Assembly (NCBI GenBank): GCA_943370595.1
Contig: CALRRO020000001.1
Span: 186,001 to 250,000, forward strand
Direction: 5' to 3'
Source of the DNA: Piscinibacter sp943370595
GTDB taxonomy: Bacteria > Pseudomonadota > Gammaproteobacteria > Burkholderiales > Burkholderiaceae_C
Length of the DNA: 64,000 nucleotides
A model generated the notes under the pieces. The model searched no databases. It saw only the letters and a program-made list of their open reading frames with translations, and was not told the DNA's origin. Every line of letters begins with the position of its first letter. Positions within the stretch are counted from its first letter, which is position 1. The translations under genes were made by a program, and so were the position numbers. Positions 57,450-64,000 of the stretch are shown in pieces.

Positions 57450-57481
57450 CGCGTCGGAACCTGGAGTTCTTTCAACACAAG

Positions 57482-57548
57482 AAAAAAGGCCGCACCAGAG
57501 GTCGGCCTTCGAAGCTGAACCCGCCACCGGAGCACCTGGGTACTCCGG
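57482..57548 (-). terminator. Tandem hairpins and terminator between rplT and pheS
   Basis: Minus strand: first CCGGAG / CTCCGG (57548-57527), then AAGGCCG (57509-57503) / CGGCCTT (57492-57486) with an inner ACC/GGT pairing, ending in six U (57487-57482). The second hairpin is a strong intrinsic terminator, 33 bases ahead of the pheS start. It could be a true end for rplT transcripts or an attenuator. No Phe-rich leader ORF is visible here. Confidence 0.72.
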
Positions 57549-57560
57549 CAGCGCAGCGGA

Positions 57561-57917
57561 TCAAGCGAGCTGGGCCTTCACCTTCTCGACGATGCTGCCG
57601 AAGCCGGCAGGATCGTTCACGGCCATGTCGGCAAGGACCTTGCGGTCGATGTCGATGTTGGCCTTCTTCAGGCCGGCCACGAACTTGCTGTAGGTGAGTC
57701 CCAGGCCCCGGCTCGCCGCGTTGATACGGGCGATCCAGAGCTGGCGGAAGACACGCTTCTTGGTACGACGGTCACGGTAGGCATATTGCCCAGCCCGCAT
57801 CACCGCTTCCTTGGCGATGCGGAACACATTCTTGCGGCGGCCGCGGAAACCCTTGGCCAGTGCCAGAACCTTCTTGTGACGAGCGCGGGCGGTGACACCA
57901 CGTTTGACGCGAGGCAT
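57561..57917 (-). CDS. rplT: 50S ribosomal protein L20
   Basis: A 118-residue ribosomal protein needed for early 50S assembly. MPRVKRGVTARARHKKVL is the standard start, with AYRDRRTKKRVFRQLWIARINAASR downstream. It lies 23 bases after rpmI. In E. coli L20 represses its own operon at the rpmI leader; that cannot be confirmed here. Confidence 0.98.
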   Translation of the reverse strand: MPRVKRGVTARARHKKVLALAKGFRGRRKNVFRIAKEAVMRAGQYAYRDRRTKKRVFRQLWIARINAASRGLGLTYSKFVAGLKKANIDIDRKVLADMAVNDPAGFGSIVEKVKAQLA

Positions 57918-57940
57918 TTCTCTTCTCCTTCAGCAGTGGG

Positions 57941-58144
57941 TCAGAGACCGGCGAATGGCAGCATCTGCGCCATGTGGCCCATGTTGGTCTCGTGCACGGT
58001 GACGGCGCCACGCAGGTGGCGCTTGTTTTTCGTGGACTTCTTGGTGAGGATGTGGCGCTTGAACGCCTGGCCCCGCTTGACGGTGCCACCCGGGCGCACG
58101 CGGAAGCGCTTCTTCGCGCTGCTCTTGGTCTTCATTTTGGGCAT
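57941..58144 (-). CDS. rpmI: 50S ribosomal protein L35
   Basis: A 67-residue ribosomal protein starting MPKMKTKSSAKKRFRV, ending with NMGHMAQMLPFAGL. Length matches the family (about 65). ATG 58144 follows AGAAGGAGCAGTC; the longer frame upstream is not conserved. It lies 121 bases after the infC stop. Confidence 0.97.
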   Translation of the reverse strand: MPKMKTKSSAKKRFRVRPGGTVKRGQAFKRHILTKKSTKNKRHLRGAVTVHETNMGHMAQMLPFAGL

Positions 58145-58265
58145 GACTGCTCCTTCTCTTGTTGCTGCTGACAGGCGCCGGTGAAAACTCCACCGTCTTG
58201 TTGGCCTGCAACCGCTTCTGACAGCACCCCGGCGACCAGACCGAGGCACTGAACTCTTCAAACTT

Positions 58266-58814
58266 CTACTTCCGCTTCGGCGCCAGCACCATGATCATCT
58301 GGCGACCTTCGAGCTTGGGCATGTGCTCGACGACCGAGACATCCGCCAGTTCGTCGCGGATGCGCTCGAGCAGCCGCATGCCGATGTCCTGGTGGGTGAT
58401 CTCGCGGCCGCGGTAGCGCAGCGTGACCTTGCCCTTGTCGCCGTCTTCCTCGATGAAGCGGCGCAGGTTGCGCATCTTGATCTGGTAATCGCCCTCGTCC
58501 GTTCCCGGACGGAACTTCACTTCCTTGACTTCGACGATCTTCTGCTTCGACTTGGCTTCCGCCGCGCGCTTTTGCTCCTGGTACTTGAACTTGCCGTAGT
58601 CCATCAGGCGGCACACCGGGGGATCCGCCTGCGCGACGATCTCCACCAGATCGACGTCCAGATCGCCTGCCATGCGCAGTGCTTCCTGGATCGGGACGAT
58701 GCCCAGCGGTTCGTTCTCCGGGCCGTTCAGACGGACTTCGGGAGCCATGATCTCGCGGTTGAGCCGGTGCTTGCGCTCGGCGTTCGGAGTACGGCGGTCA
58801 GCAAAAGTAGCGAT
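58266..58814 (-). CDS. infC: Translation initiation factor IF-3, ATC start
   Basis: A 182-residue factor. The N-domain IATFADRRTPNAERKHRLN...EVRLNGPENEPLGIVP, a lysine-rich linker (KYQEQKRAAEAKSKQK) and a C-domain with GDYQIKMRNLRRF are all present. The first ATG in frame (58748) would remove the conserved N-terminus, so the start is ATC 58814, with AAAGG nine bases upstream. Rare ATT/ATC starts are a known feature of infC and underlie IF3 autoregulation, because IF3 itself discriminates against non-canonical start codons. Confidence 0.95.
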   Translation of the reverse strand: MATFADRRTPNAERKHRLNREIMAPEVRLNGPENEPLGIVPIQEALRMAGDLDVDLVEIVAQADPPVCRLMDYGKFKYQEQKRAAEAKSKQKIVEVKEVKFRPGTDEGDYQIKMRNLRRFIEEDGDKGKVTLRYRGREITHQDIGMRLLERIRDELADVSVVEHMPKLEGRQMIMVLAPKRK

Positions 58815-58903
58815 GGTTGGTACCTTTCGGCGGACTCCAAGGCAGAGAAGCCCAATAAAACAAACAGCGCGCCTGGCTCACCAGTGCAGCGCCACCGTCG
58901 TGG

Positions 58904-60823
58904 TCACTGCTTGCGGGAGACGTCCCCGACGATCCTCTGAACGAAGTCGCCGAGTGGCATCACACCGAGATCCTGGTTGCCCCGTGCGCGCACCGCAACG
59001 GCCCCGTTTGCCTTCTCCTTGTCGCCCACGACGAGGATGTACGGGACCTTCTGCATGGAATGCTCGCGGATTTTATAGGTTATTTTCTCGTTCCGCAAAT
59101 CGCTGCCGACTCTAAGTCCTTGTTTTTGCAGCGTTTTGACCACCTCCTGGGCGTAGTCGCTCTGGGCGTCGGTGATGTTGAGCACGCTGACCTGGCGCGG
59201 CGCCAGCCAGGCCGGCAGCGCGCCGGCATGCTGTTCGACCAGGATGCCGATGAAGCGCTCCAGGCTGCCGACGATGGCCCGGTGCAGCATCACCGGGTGA
59301 CGGCGCGAACCATCTTCTGCGACGTATTCCGCGCCCAGGCGCTCGGCCATCGAGAAATCGACCTGCATCGTGCCGCACTGCCACTGCCGGCCGATCGCGT
59401 CCTTCAGCGTGTACTCGATCTTCGGTCCGTAGAAGGCGCCGTCGCCCGGCGCGATGACGAACTCGACACCCGAGCGGCGCAGGCTCTCCATCAGCGCGTA
59501 CTCGGCCTTGTCCCAGACTTCGTCCGAGCCGATGCGCGCCGCGGGGCGCGTGGCGACCTTGTAGATGATCTCGCTGAAGCCAAAGTCGGCATAAACCTTC
59601 TGCAGCAGCGCCGTGTAGGCCACGCACTCCTCGAGGATCATGTCCTCGGTGCAGAAGATGTGGCCGTCGTCCTGCGTGAAGCCGCGCACGCGCATGATGC
59701 CGTGCAGGCCGCCGGTCGGCTCGTTGCGGTGGCACTGGCCGAACTCGCCATAGCGCAGCGGCAGGTCGCGGTAGCTCTTGATGCCCTGCTTGAAGATCAG
59801 GATGTGGCCGGGGCAGTTCATCGGCTTGAGCGCGTAGTCGCGCTTCTCCGACTCCGTCGTGAACATGTTCTCGCGGTACTTGTCCCAGTGGCCGGTCTTC
59901 TCCCACAGCGCCTTGTCGAGCAACTGCGGGCCCTTGACCTCCTGGTAGCCGTTGTCGCGGTAGACGCGGCGCATGTACTGCTCCACCTCCTGCCACAGCG
60001 CCCAGCCCTTGGGGTGCCAGAACACCGTGCCGGGCGAGTGTTCGTCGAGGTGGAACAGGTCGAGTTCGCGGCCGAGCTTGCGGTGGTCGCGCTTCTCGGC
60101 CTCCTCGAGCATCGTCAGGTACTTCTGCAGGTCGTCCTTGCTCGCCCAGGCCGTGCCGTAGACGCGCTGCAGCATCTCGTTGCGGTGGTCGCCGCGCCAG
60201 TAGGCGCCGGCCACCTTCATCAGCTTGAAGTGCTTGAGCTTGCCCGTCGACGGCACGTGCGGGCCGCGGCACAGGTCTTCGAACGCGCCTTCGCGGTACA
60301 GCGACACGTCTTCACCAGCCGGGATGCTCGAGATGATCTCGGCCTTGTAGTGCTCGCCGAGGCCCTTGAAGTAGGCCACCGCCTCGTCACGCGGCAGCAC
60401 GCGGCGCTCGACCTTCTCGTCGCGCTTCGCGAGCTCGGTCATCTTCGCTTCGATGGCCGCCAGGTCTTCCGGCGTGAAGGGCCGCTTGTACGAGAAGTCG
60501 TAGAAGAAGCCGTTCTCGATGACCGGGCCGATCGTCACCTGCGCCTCGGGGAACAGTTCCTTGACCGCGTAGGCGAGCAGGTGCGCCGTCGAATGGCGGA
60601 TCACCTCCAAGCCGTCGGCATCCTTGTCGGTCAGGATGGCCAGCGACGTGTCGGCCTCCATGCGGAAGCTGGTGTCGACCACACGCGCGCCATCGCCCTG
60701 CCCCACGCGGCCGGCGATCGCCGCCTTGGCCAGGCCGGGGCCGATGGACGCGGCCACCTCGGCCACCGTGACCGGGCCAGGAAACTCGCGACGCGAACCG
60801 TCGGGCAACTGAATCGAGACCAT
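58904..60823 (-). CDS. thrS: Threonine--tRNA ligase
   Basis: A 639-residue class II synthetase. TGS domain (about 1-62), editing domain with the HxxxH site (DGLEVIRHSTAHLLAYA, about 70-86), catalytic core with motif 2 and the zinc ligands (CPGHILIFKQG...), motif 3 and the C-terminal anticodon-binding domain (about 540-639). ATG 60823 is preceded by CGGAG. It heads the infC-rpmI-rplT-pheST-ihfA-merR cluster, with a Thr-rich leader and attenuator upstream. Confidence 0.98.
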   Translation of the reverse strand: MVSIQLPDGSRREFPGPVTVAEVAASIGPGLAKAAIAGRVGQGDGARVVDTSFRMEADTSLAILTDKDADGLEVIRHSTAHLLAYAVKELFPEAQVTIGPVIENGFFYDFSYKRPFTPEDLAAIEAKMTELAKRDEKVERRVLPRDEAVAYFKGLGEHYKAEIISSIPAGEDVSLYREGAFEDLCRGPHVPSTGKLKHFKLMKVAGAYWRGDHRNEMLQRVYGTAWASKDDLQKYLTMLEEAEKRDHRKLGRELDLFHLDEHSPGTVFWHPKGWALWQEVEQYMRRVYRDNGYQEVKGPQLLDKALWEKTGHWDKYRENMFTTESEKRDYALKPMNCPGHILIFKQGIKSYRDLPLRYGEFGQCHRNEPTGGLHGIMRVRGFTQDDGHIFCTEDMILEECVAYTALLQKVYADFGFSEIIYKVATRPAARIGSDEVWDKAEYALMESLRRSGVEFVIAPGDGAFYGPKIEYTLKDAIGRQWQCGTMQVDFSMAERLGAEYVAEDGSRRHPVMLHRAIVGSLERFIGILVEQHAGALPAWLAPRQVSVLNITDAQSDYAQEVVKTLQKQGLRVGSDLRNEKITYKIREHSMQKVPYILVVGDKEKANGAVAVRARGNQDLGVMPLGDFVQRIVGDVSRKQ

Positions 60824-60836
60824 CGCAGACTCCGAA

Positions 60837-60866
60837 AAGCAAAAGGCGCGGACTGTGCCGCGCCTT
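60837..60866 (-). terminator. Attenuator hairpin of the thrS leader
   Basis: Minus strand: AAGGCGCGG (60866-60858), loop CACAGT, CCGCGCCTT (60851-60843), a perfect 9-bp stem, then TTGCTTTT. It lies 13 bases before the thrS ATG, too close for a mere end of an upstream gene. It fits an intrinsic terminator used for attenuation, with the Thr-rich leader ORF upstream. Confidence 0.72.
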
Positions 60867-60910
60867 GGATGAACAGTGACGAGAAGAACAGGTCGACGCG
60901 CGCAGCTCCG

Positions 60911-60958
60911 CTAGACCCGGAAGGCCCAGCTCGTAGTCCGCGGTGTCATAACCGTCAT
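60911..60958 (-). CDS. thrS leader peptide (attenuation)
   Basis: A 15-codon ORF, MTVMTPRTTSWAFRV, ends 87 bases before thrS. Four of 15 codons are Thr (ACG, ACA, ACT, ACG); ACA and ACT are unusual in this GC-rich DNA. The 9-bp terminator stem begins 45 bases after the TAG stop. The layout suggests ribosome stalling on uncharged tRNA-Thr. No Shine-Dalgarno is obvious. E. coli uses a different mechanism for thrS (a translational operator), so this needs comparative support. Confidence 0.62.
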   Translation of the reverse strand: MTVMTPRTTSWAFRV

Positions 60959-60997
60959 GCCTTTCTCGCCCTTGCTGGTTGAAGCCACGATTGTATT

Positions 60998-61447
60998 TCA
61001 GTCGCGGTAGAGCTGATTGTTCTCGATGCGCACCCGGTCGCCGACCCGAATGTCACCGGGTTGCGCGTAGTCGAAGCTGCGCGTCTGGCCGCTCTGGGTG
61101 ACGACGGCGATGCGGTAGAAGCTCTGCGCGCCGCGCTGGTTCTTCTCGATCTGGTTGCCGATGATCGCGCCACCGACCGCACCGACGGCGGTGCCGGCAT
61201 CGCGACCCGAGCCGCTGCCAATCTGGCGGCCGACCACGGCGCCGATCACGCCGCCGAGCAGCGCGCCACCGCCGGAGGTCTGGCTCTCCGCGCGCACCAG
61301 GTCGACGCTCTGCACCTGACCATATTCGACGCGGTACCCGGAAGCCGACGGCGTCGGCGGCGCCGGCCGCGTGGCGGGGTGGACGGCGCAGCCGGTGGCG
61401 ACCAGCGTGGCGAGCAGCGCTGCGCCCAGGGTGACGGTTCGTTGCAT
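60998..61447 (-). CDS. Glycine-zipper 2TM outer membrane lipoprotein (SlyB-like)
   Basis: A 149-residue protein. Signal peptide with lipobox ATGC (near residues 17-20), then a glycine zipper GGALLGGVIGAVVGRQIGSGSGRDAGTAVGAVGGAIIGNQIE (about 67-108) of the 17-kDa/SlyB/Pcp type. The C-terminal part (about 115-149) is a beta-rich domain. Outer-membrane-attached; these proteins are linked to envelope stress. ATG 61447 is preceded by CGAGGAGAAGCAC. Stand-alone, upstream of thrS on the same strand. Confidence 0.9.
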   Translation of the reverse strand: MQRTVTLGAALLATLVATGCAVHPATRPAPPTPSASGYRVEYGQVQSVDLVRAESQTSGGGALLGGVIGAVVGRQIGSGSGRDAGTAVGAVGGAIIGNQIEKNQRGAQSFYRIAVVTQSGQTRSFDYAQPGDIRVGDRVRIENNQLYRD

Positions 61448-61587
61448 GTGCTTCTCCTCGGGTTGGCGTTCCGCGCCGGCATAGCGCCGGCCGGAACGTT
61501 CCCTCTCAACGCCGCAGCGCGCGGCGCGAAGCACAAGCGGGCGAGCAAAGAAATGTTGCTCGCCCGCGCAGGCTCGGTCGGCCTGCT

Positions 61588-61833
61588 TCACTGCACCGCG
61601 TCGGGCTCCGTGTCCTCCGGCCGTGGCGGGGCGAAGCTCGCCGCATCCAGCGGTTCACGGTCTTCGGGCGCCGTGGACGTCAACAGGCCCAGCCAACGCT
61701 TCATGCCGCTGACGCTGGCGCTAGCACTGTCAGGCACCGACTCGGTGGCGTCGGCCGCATCGCCTCCGCCTCCACCGCAAGCGCCGAGCAGCAGTGCCGC
61801 CGCAGCGCCGACCATCACATGGCGGATGTTCAT
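61588..61833 (-). CDS. Small lipoprotein, hypothetical
   Basis: An 81-residue protein with lipobox LGAC (about residues 16-19) and a Gly/Asp-rich stretch (GGGGGDAADATE). The rest is acidic and probably disordered (PEDREPLDAASFAPPRPEDTEPD). It follows the DUF4331 gene by 11 bases on the same strand, so is likely co-transcribed. No family recognised. Confidence 0.7.
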   Translation of the reverse strand: MNIRHVMVGAAAALLLGACGGGGGDAADATESVPDSASASVSGMKRWLGLLTSTAPEDREPLDAASFAPPRPEDTEPDAVQ

Positions 61834-61844
61834 TGCGTACTCCT

Positions 61845-63383
61845 TCACTTCGCGCCCGGGATCGGCGTGTTGAGGTACGGGAAGCCGGCCAGCAGCGGCA
61901 CGACCGCCTGGTCGACGGCATCGTGCAGCTTGAACGCTGTCTCCTTCAGCGGCACGGCCGAGGGCTTGCAGGCTGCGCCGAAGCCGAAGGCATTGGTGTC
62001 GCCATTGGCCATGCACAGACCGCCCATCACCGCCACCAGCGAGATGTCGACGATGTCGTCCTTCGGCCGGCGGCCGTTCGGGAAGCCGGCGAAGTCGGTG
62101 CCGCCCGACAGTACGCTGCCGACGATGCCCAGCCGGTTCTGCTGTGCGAAGGGAACCGCGGCGATGCTGGTGTTCAGGCGCAGCTGCTCCGAGGCCACCA
62201 CGCCTGCCGGCTGGTTGACGCCCGGGATGCCGGTCAGGAAGGTGGTGACCAGGTCGGTGCGCGGGAAGTTGGTCGGCGCGGTGTTCGGCAGGCCGAGCGC
62301 GATCTCCAGCAGCGCCGGCAGCGTCGGGTTGGTGACGTAGTCGGCGAACTGGCCGTCGTCCTTCGGCTTGGAGCCGTTGAAGCGGTCCTTGTCAGGCAGG
62401 CCGATGACCACCTCGTTGACCAGGGGCATGCCCAGGCGCGAGACCTGCGTCCACGCGCCGCCGCTGATCGCGGTGGTCTGGTAGCCGGACTTCGGCGTCG
62501 GGTCGAGCAGCATGCCCTGGCGCAGGCTGGCCGTGGTCCAGGCACCGATCACCGGCTCCCTGCCCTGCGTCAGGCAGCTCTTGTGCACCTCGAGCGCCAG
62601 CGAGGTCACGTTGGCATCGTCGATGGTGTTCGGCGCAGCGTTGATCAGCGTCGGGTCGGTGATCACCGCCACCGGCGCGTTGACCAGGTCGAAGATGGTG
62701 CCGAGGTTGACCGCGAAGGCCTCCTTGCGCTGGCCGACGAACACCTTGCCCGGCATGCTGCAGCCCGGGATGTTGACGTTGAAGACATGCTTGCCGGCAT
62801 ACGCGGCGTAGTCGGGAATGGTCTTGGTGCCGATGTTGTCGACCGGCTTGTCGAAGGTCTTGCTGCCGCCGCTGGCGTTGGTCAGCGACGAGCGACTGCC
62901 GGTACGGCGGTCGCCGCGCACCAGGTCGACGGTGTAGGTCTCGGTGACGTTCAGCGTCGGCGCGCGCACCGCGCTGACCTGGCCGGCCTGGGTCAGCGGG
63001 ATGGCGACGTTCTTGCCGCCCACCGGCAGCGTCACCGCATTCAGCTTGTTGTTGAAGCGGAACTGGAAGCTCAGGTCTTCCTTCGCGTCGCCGTTGTTGT
63101 CGACGTGGATCTCGTACAGCGCGTTCGGGTCCATCTTGAAGTAGTTGGGCCCGCCGTACGGATCCTGCAGCGGCTGGTAGTTCGCGATCAGCGTGACGTA
63201 GCCGTCGCGGCCCGTCTCGTAGCTCATGAACATGTAGAGGTCGGTGCCGTCCACCTTGGGTGCGGTGGTGATGAACGGCGCTTCGCGGTGGCTGGAGGCC
63301 AGCGCCGTGGCCGACAGGCCGGCGGCGATCAGCGCGGCAGCCAGCGGCAGCACGCGCAACACGGGGTGCATTGCAAAGGTCAT
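61845..63383 (-). CDS. DUF4331 domain exported protein
   Basis: A 512-residue exported protein. Signal peptide about 1-28 (LPLAAALIAAGLSATALA), followed by SSHREAPFITTAPKVDGTDLYMFMSYE, the hallmark of DUF4331. The remaining part is beta-rich with FQFRFNNKLNAVTLPVGGK, and two probable disulfide Cys (GCSMPGK, KSCLTQG). Function unknown; family members are often in oxidative-stress or peroxidase contexts. ATG 63383 follows GAAGGAAGAG. A small lipoprotein gene follows. Confidence 0.88.
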   Translation of the reverse strand: MTFAMHPVLRVLPLAAALIAAGLSATALASSHREAPFITTAPKVDGTDLYMFMSYETGRDGYVTLIANYQPLQDPYGGPNYFKMDPNALYEIHVDNNGDAKEDLSFQFRFNNKLNAVTLPVGGKNVAIPLTQAGQVSAVRAPTLNVTETYTVDLVRGDRRTGSRSSLTNASGGSKTFDKPVDNIGTKTIPDYAAYAGKHVFNVNIPGCSMPGKVFVGQRKEAFAVNLGTIFDLVNAPVAVITDPTLINAAPNTIDDANVTSLALEVHKSCLTQGREPVIGAWTTASLRQGMLLDPTPKSGYQTTAISGGAWTQVSRLGMPLVNEVVIGLPDKDRFNGSKPKDDGQFADYVTNPTLPALLEIALGLPNTAPTNFPRTDLVTTFLTGIPGVNQPAGVVASEQLRLNTSIAAVPFAQQNRLGIVGSVLSGGTDFAGFPNGRRPKDDIVDISLVAVMGGLCMANGDTNAFGFGAACKPSAVPLKETAFKLHDAVDQAVVPLLAGFPYLNTPIPGAK

Positions 63384-63518
63384 GGGTCTCTTCCTTCGGG
63401 TCGTTGACGGGCCGGCCCCTGGTCGACGGGACCGATCTTTCGACGCCACCTCGCGGCCGCTTGCGGTGTCTGGCAGGCTGTACGCGGGTCGTGAAGGAAT
63501 GGATGCAGCGTTGTGGCT

Positions 63519-64000
63519 TCAGGCGCCCTGGCGAGTCGCGCGGATGCGCTGCGCGAACTCCTCGCGCAGCTGCCGGCGGACCTTGGCGGCCTCGAAACGC
63601 CGATGCTGGTCCGGGGTGACCGGCACCAGGGGCGGCACGACGACCGGCTGGCTCGCGTCGTCCAGCGCCACCATGGTGAAGAAGCAGCTGTTGGCGTGGC
63701 GCACGGTCTGGCGCCGGATGTCCTCGGTCACCACCTTGATGCCGATCTCCATCGACGTCCGGCCGGTGTAGTTCACGCTGGCCAGGAAGCTGACCAGTTC
63801 GCCGACGTGGATCGGCTCGCGGAACATCACCTGGTCGACCGACAGCGTCACCACGTAGCGCCCGGCATAGCGGCTGGCGCAGGCATAGGCCACCTGGTCG
63901 AGCAGCTTGAGGATGGTGCCGCCGTGCACATTGCCGCTGAAGTTCGCCATGTCGGGCGTCATCAGCACGGTCATGGTCAATTCGTGGTTGGGCAGGTTCA
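63519..64000 (-). CDS. Acyl-CoA thioesterase, YciA-like hotdog (first base of ATG outside window)
   Basis: A hotdog-fold thioesterase of about 160 residues. It has NFSGNVHGGTILKLLDQVAYACASRYAGRYVVTLSVD (active-site helix with Asp) and VGELVSFLASVNYTGRTSMEI. The frame is open at the window edge, where the minus strand begins TGAACCTGCCC; this would complete MNLPNHELTMTVLM with an A at position 64001. Only the first base of the start codon is therefore missing. It hydrolyses short-to-medium acyl-CoA in characterised relatives. Confidence 0.9.
   Translation of the reverse strand, partial: NLPNHELTMTVLMTPDMANFSGNVHGGTILKLLDQVAYACASRYAGRYVVTLSVDQVMFREPIHVGELVSFLASVNYTGRTSMEIGIKVVTEDIRRQTVRHANSCFFTMVALDDASQPVVVPPLVPVTPDQHRRFEAAKVRRQLREEFAQRIRATRQGA

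Noticed and set aside
57450..57527. pheS starting at GTG 57527, or a Phe leader peptide in that region
   Set aside because: The frame crosses a strong terminator hairpin, shows no family similarity, and no Phe-rich short ORF exists there.

Overview
The window is high-GC DNA, coding on both strands and almost gap-free. It looks like chromosomal sequence from a betaproteobacterium of the order Burkholderiales, probably in the Rubrivivax/Leptothrix/Methylibium/Piscinibacter neighbourhood. The placement rests on gene content and order: ilvB-ilvH-ilvC-pssA-leuA; sigma factor-DUF3619-DUF3106-RDD; thrS-infC-rpmI-rplT-pheS-pheT-ihfA-merR followed by tRNA-Pro; DUF4148 and DUF6502 proteins. It is inference, not a database match. 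No gene-free stretch exceeds 300 bases. I see no insertion sequence, prophage or CRISPR array.

Layout. 1-2.3 kb: 3' end of hpnE, an IclR regulator and a PBP7-type peptidase. 2.4-8.8 kb (minus strand): the branched-chain amino acid block ilvB-ilvH-ilvC-pssA-leuA, with two apparent transcription attenuators, one before ilvB and one before leuA. 8.8-12.1 kb: six tightly overlapping genes (sigma factor, DUF3619, DUF3106, RDD, dgkA, LOG). 12.1-22.2 kb: glnB, nadE, a FemAB-like acyltransferase, an M16 peptidase, soluble (ppa) and membrane (hppA) pyrophosphatases, a HAD phosphatase and a small CxxC protein. 22.2-25.2 kb: a very small ORF behind a LexA box, then vanAB and divergent vanR with three VanR operators. 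25.2-37.2 kb: accessory genes, including lipoproteins, DUF6502, DoxX, two glutathione transferases, two LysR regulators, small secreted proteins and fumC. 37.2-45.1 kb: a MexEF-OprN-like RND efflux operon headed by a degenerate alpha/beta hydrolase, with a divergent LysR gene. 45.2-48.2 kb: a bacteriophytochrome hybrid kinase with an FNR-type site upstream. 48.2-53 kb: a HEAT-repeat/serine hydrolase fusion, an AraC regulator and a DUF3703/lipoprotein/di-heme peroxidase operon. 53-60.9 kb (minus strand): tRNA-Pro, merR, ihfA, pheTS, rplT, rpmI, infC and thrS, with a threonine leader peptide before thrS. 61-64 kb: lipoproteins, a DUF4331 protein and an acyl-CoA thioesterase.

The strongest regulatory reading is that three amino-acid-related transcripts (leuA, ilvB, thrS) each begin with a short ORF holding codons for the relevant amino acid(s), followed by a terminator-like hairpin. 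The least familiar items are the tiny cationic, Trp-rich ORF under a perfect LexA site, and the evenly spaced TTTGGG/CCCAAA half-site array next to the DUF6502 gene. All functions are read from sequence only; no search or experiment was possible.
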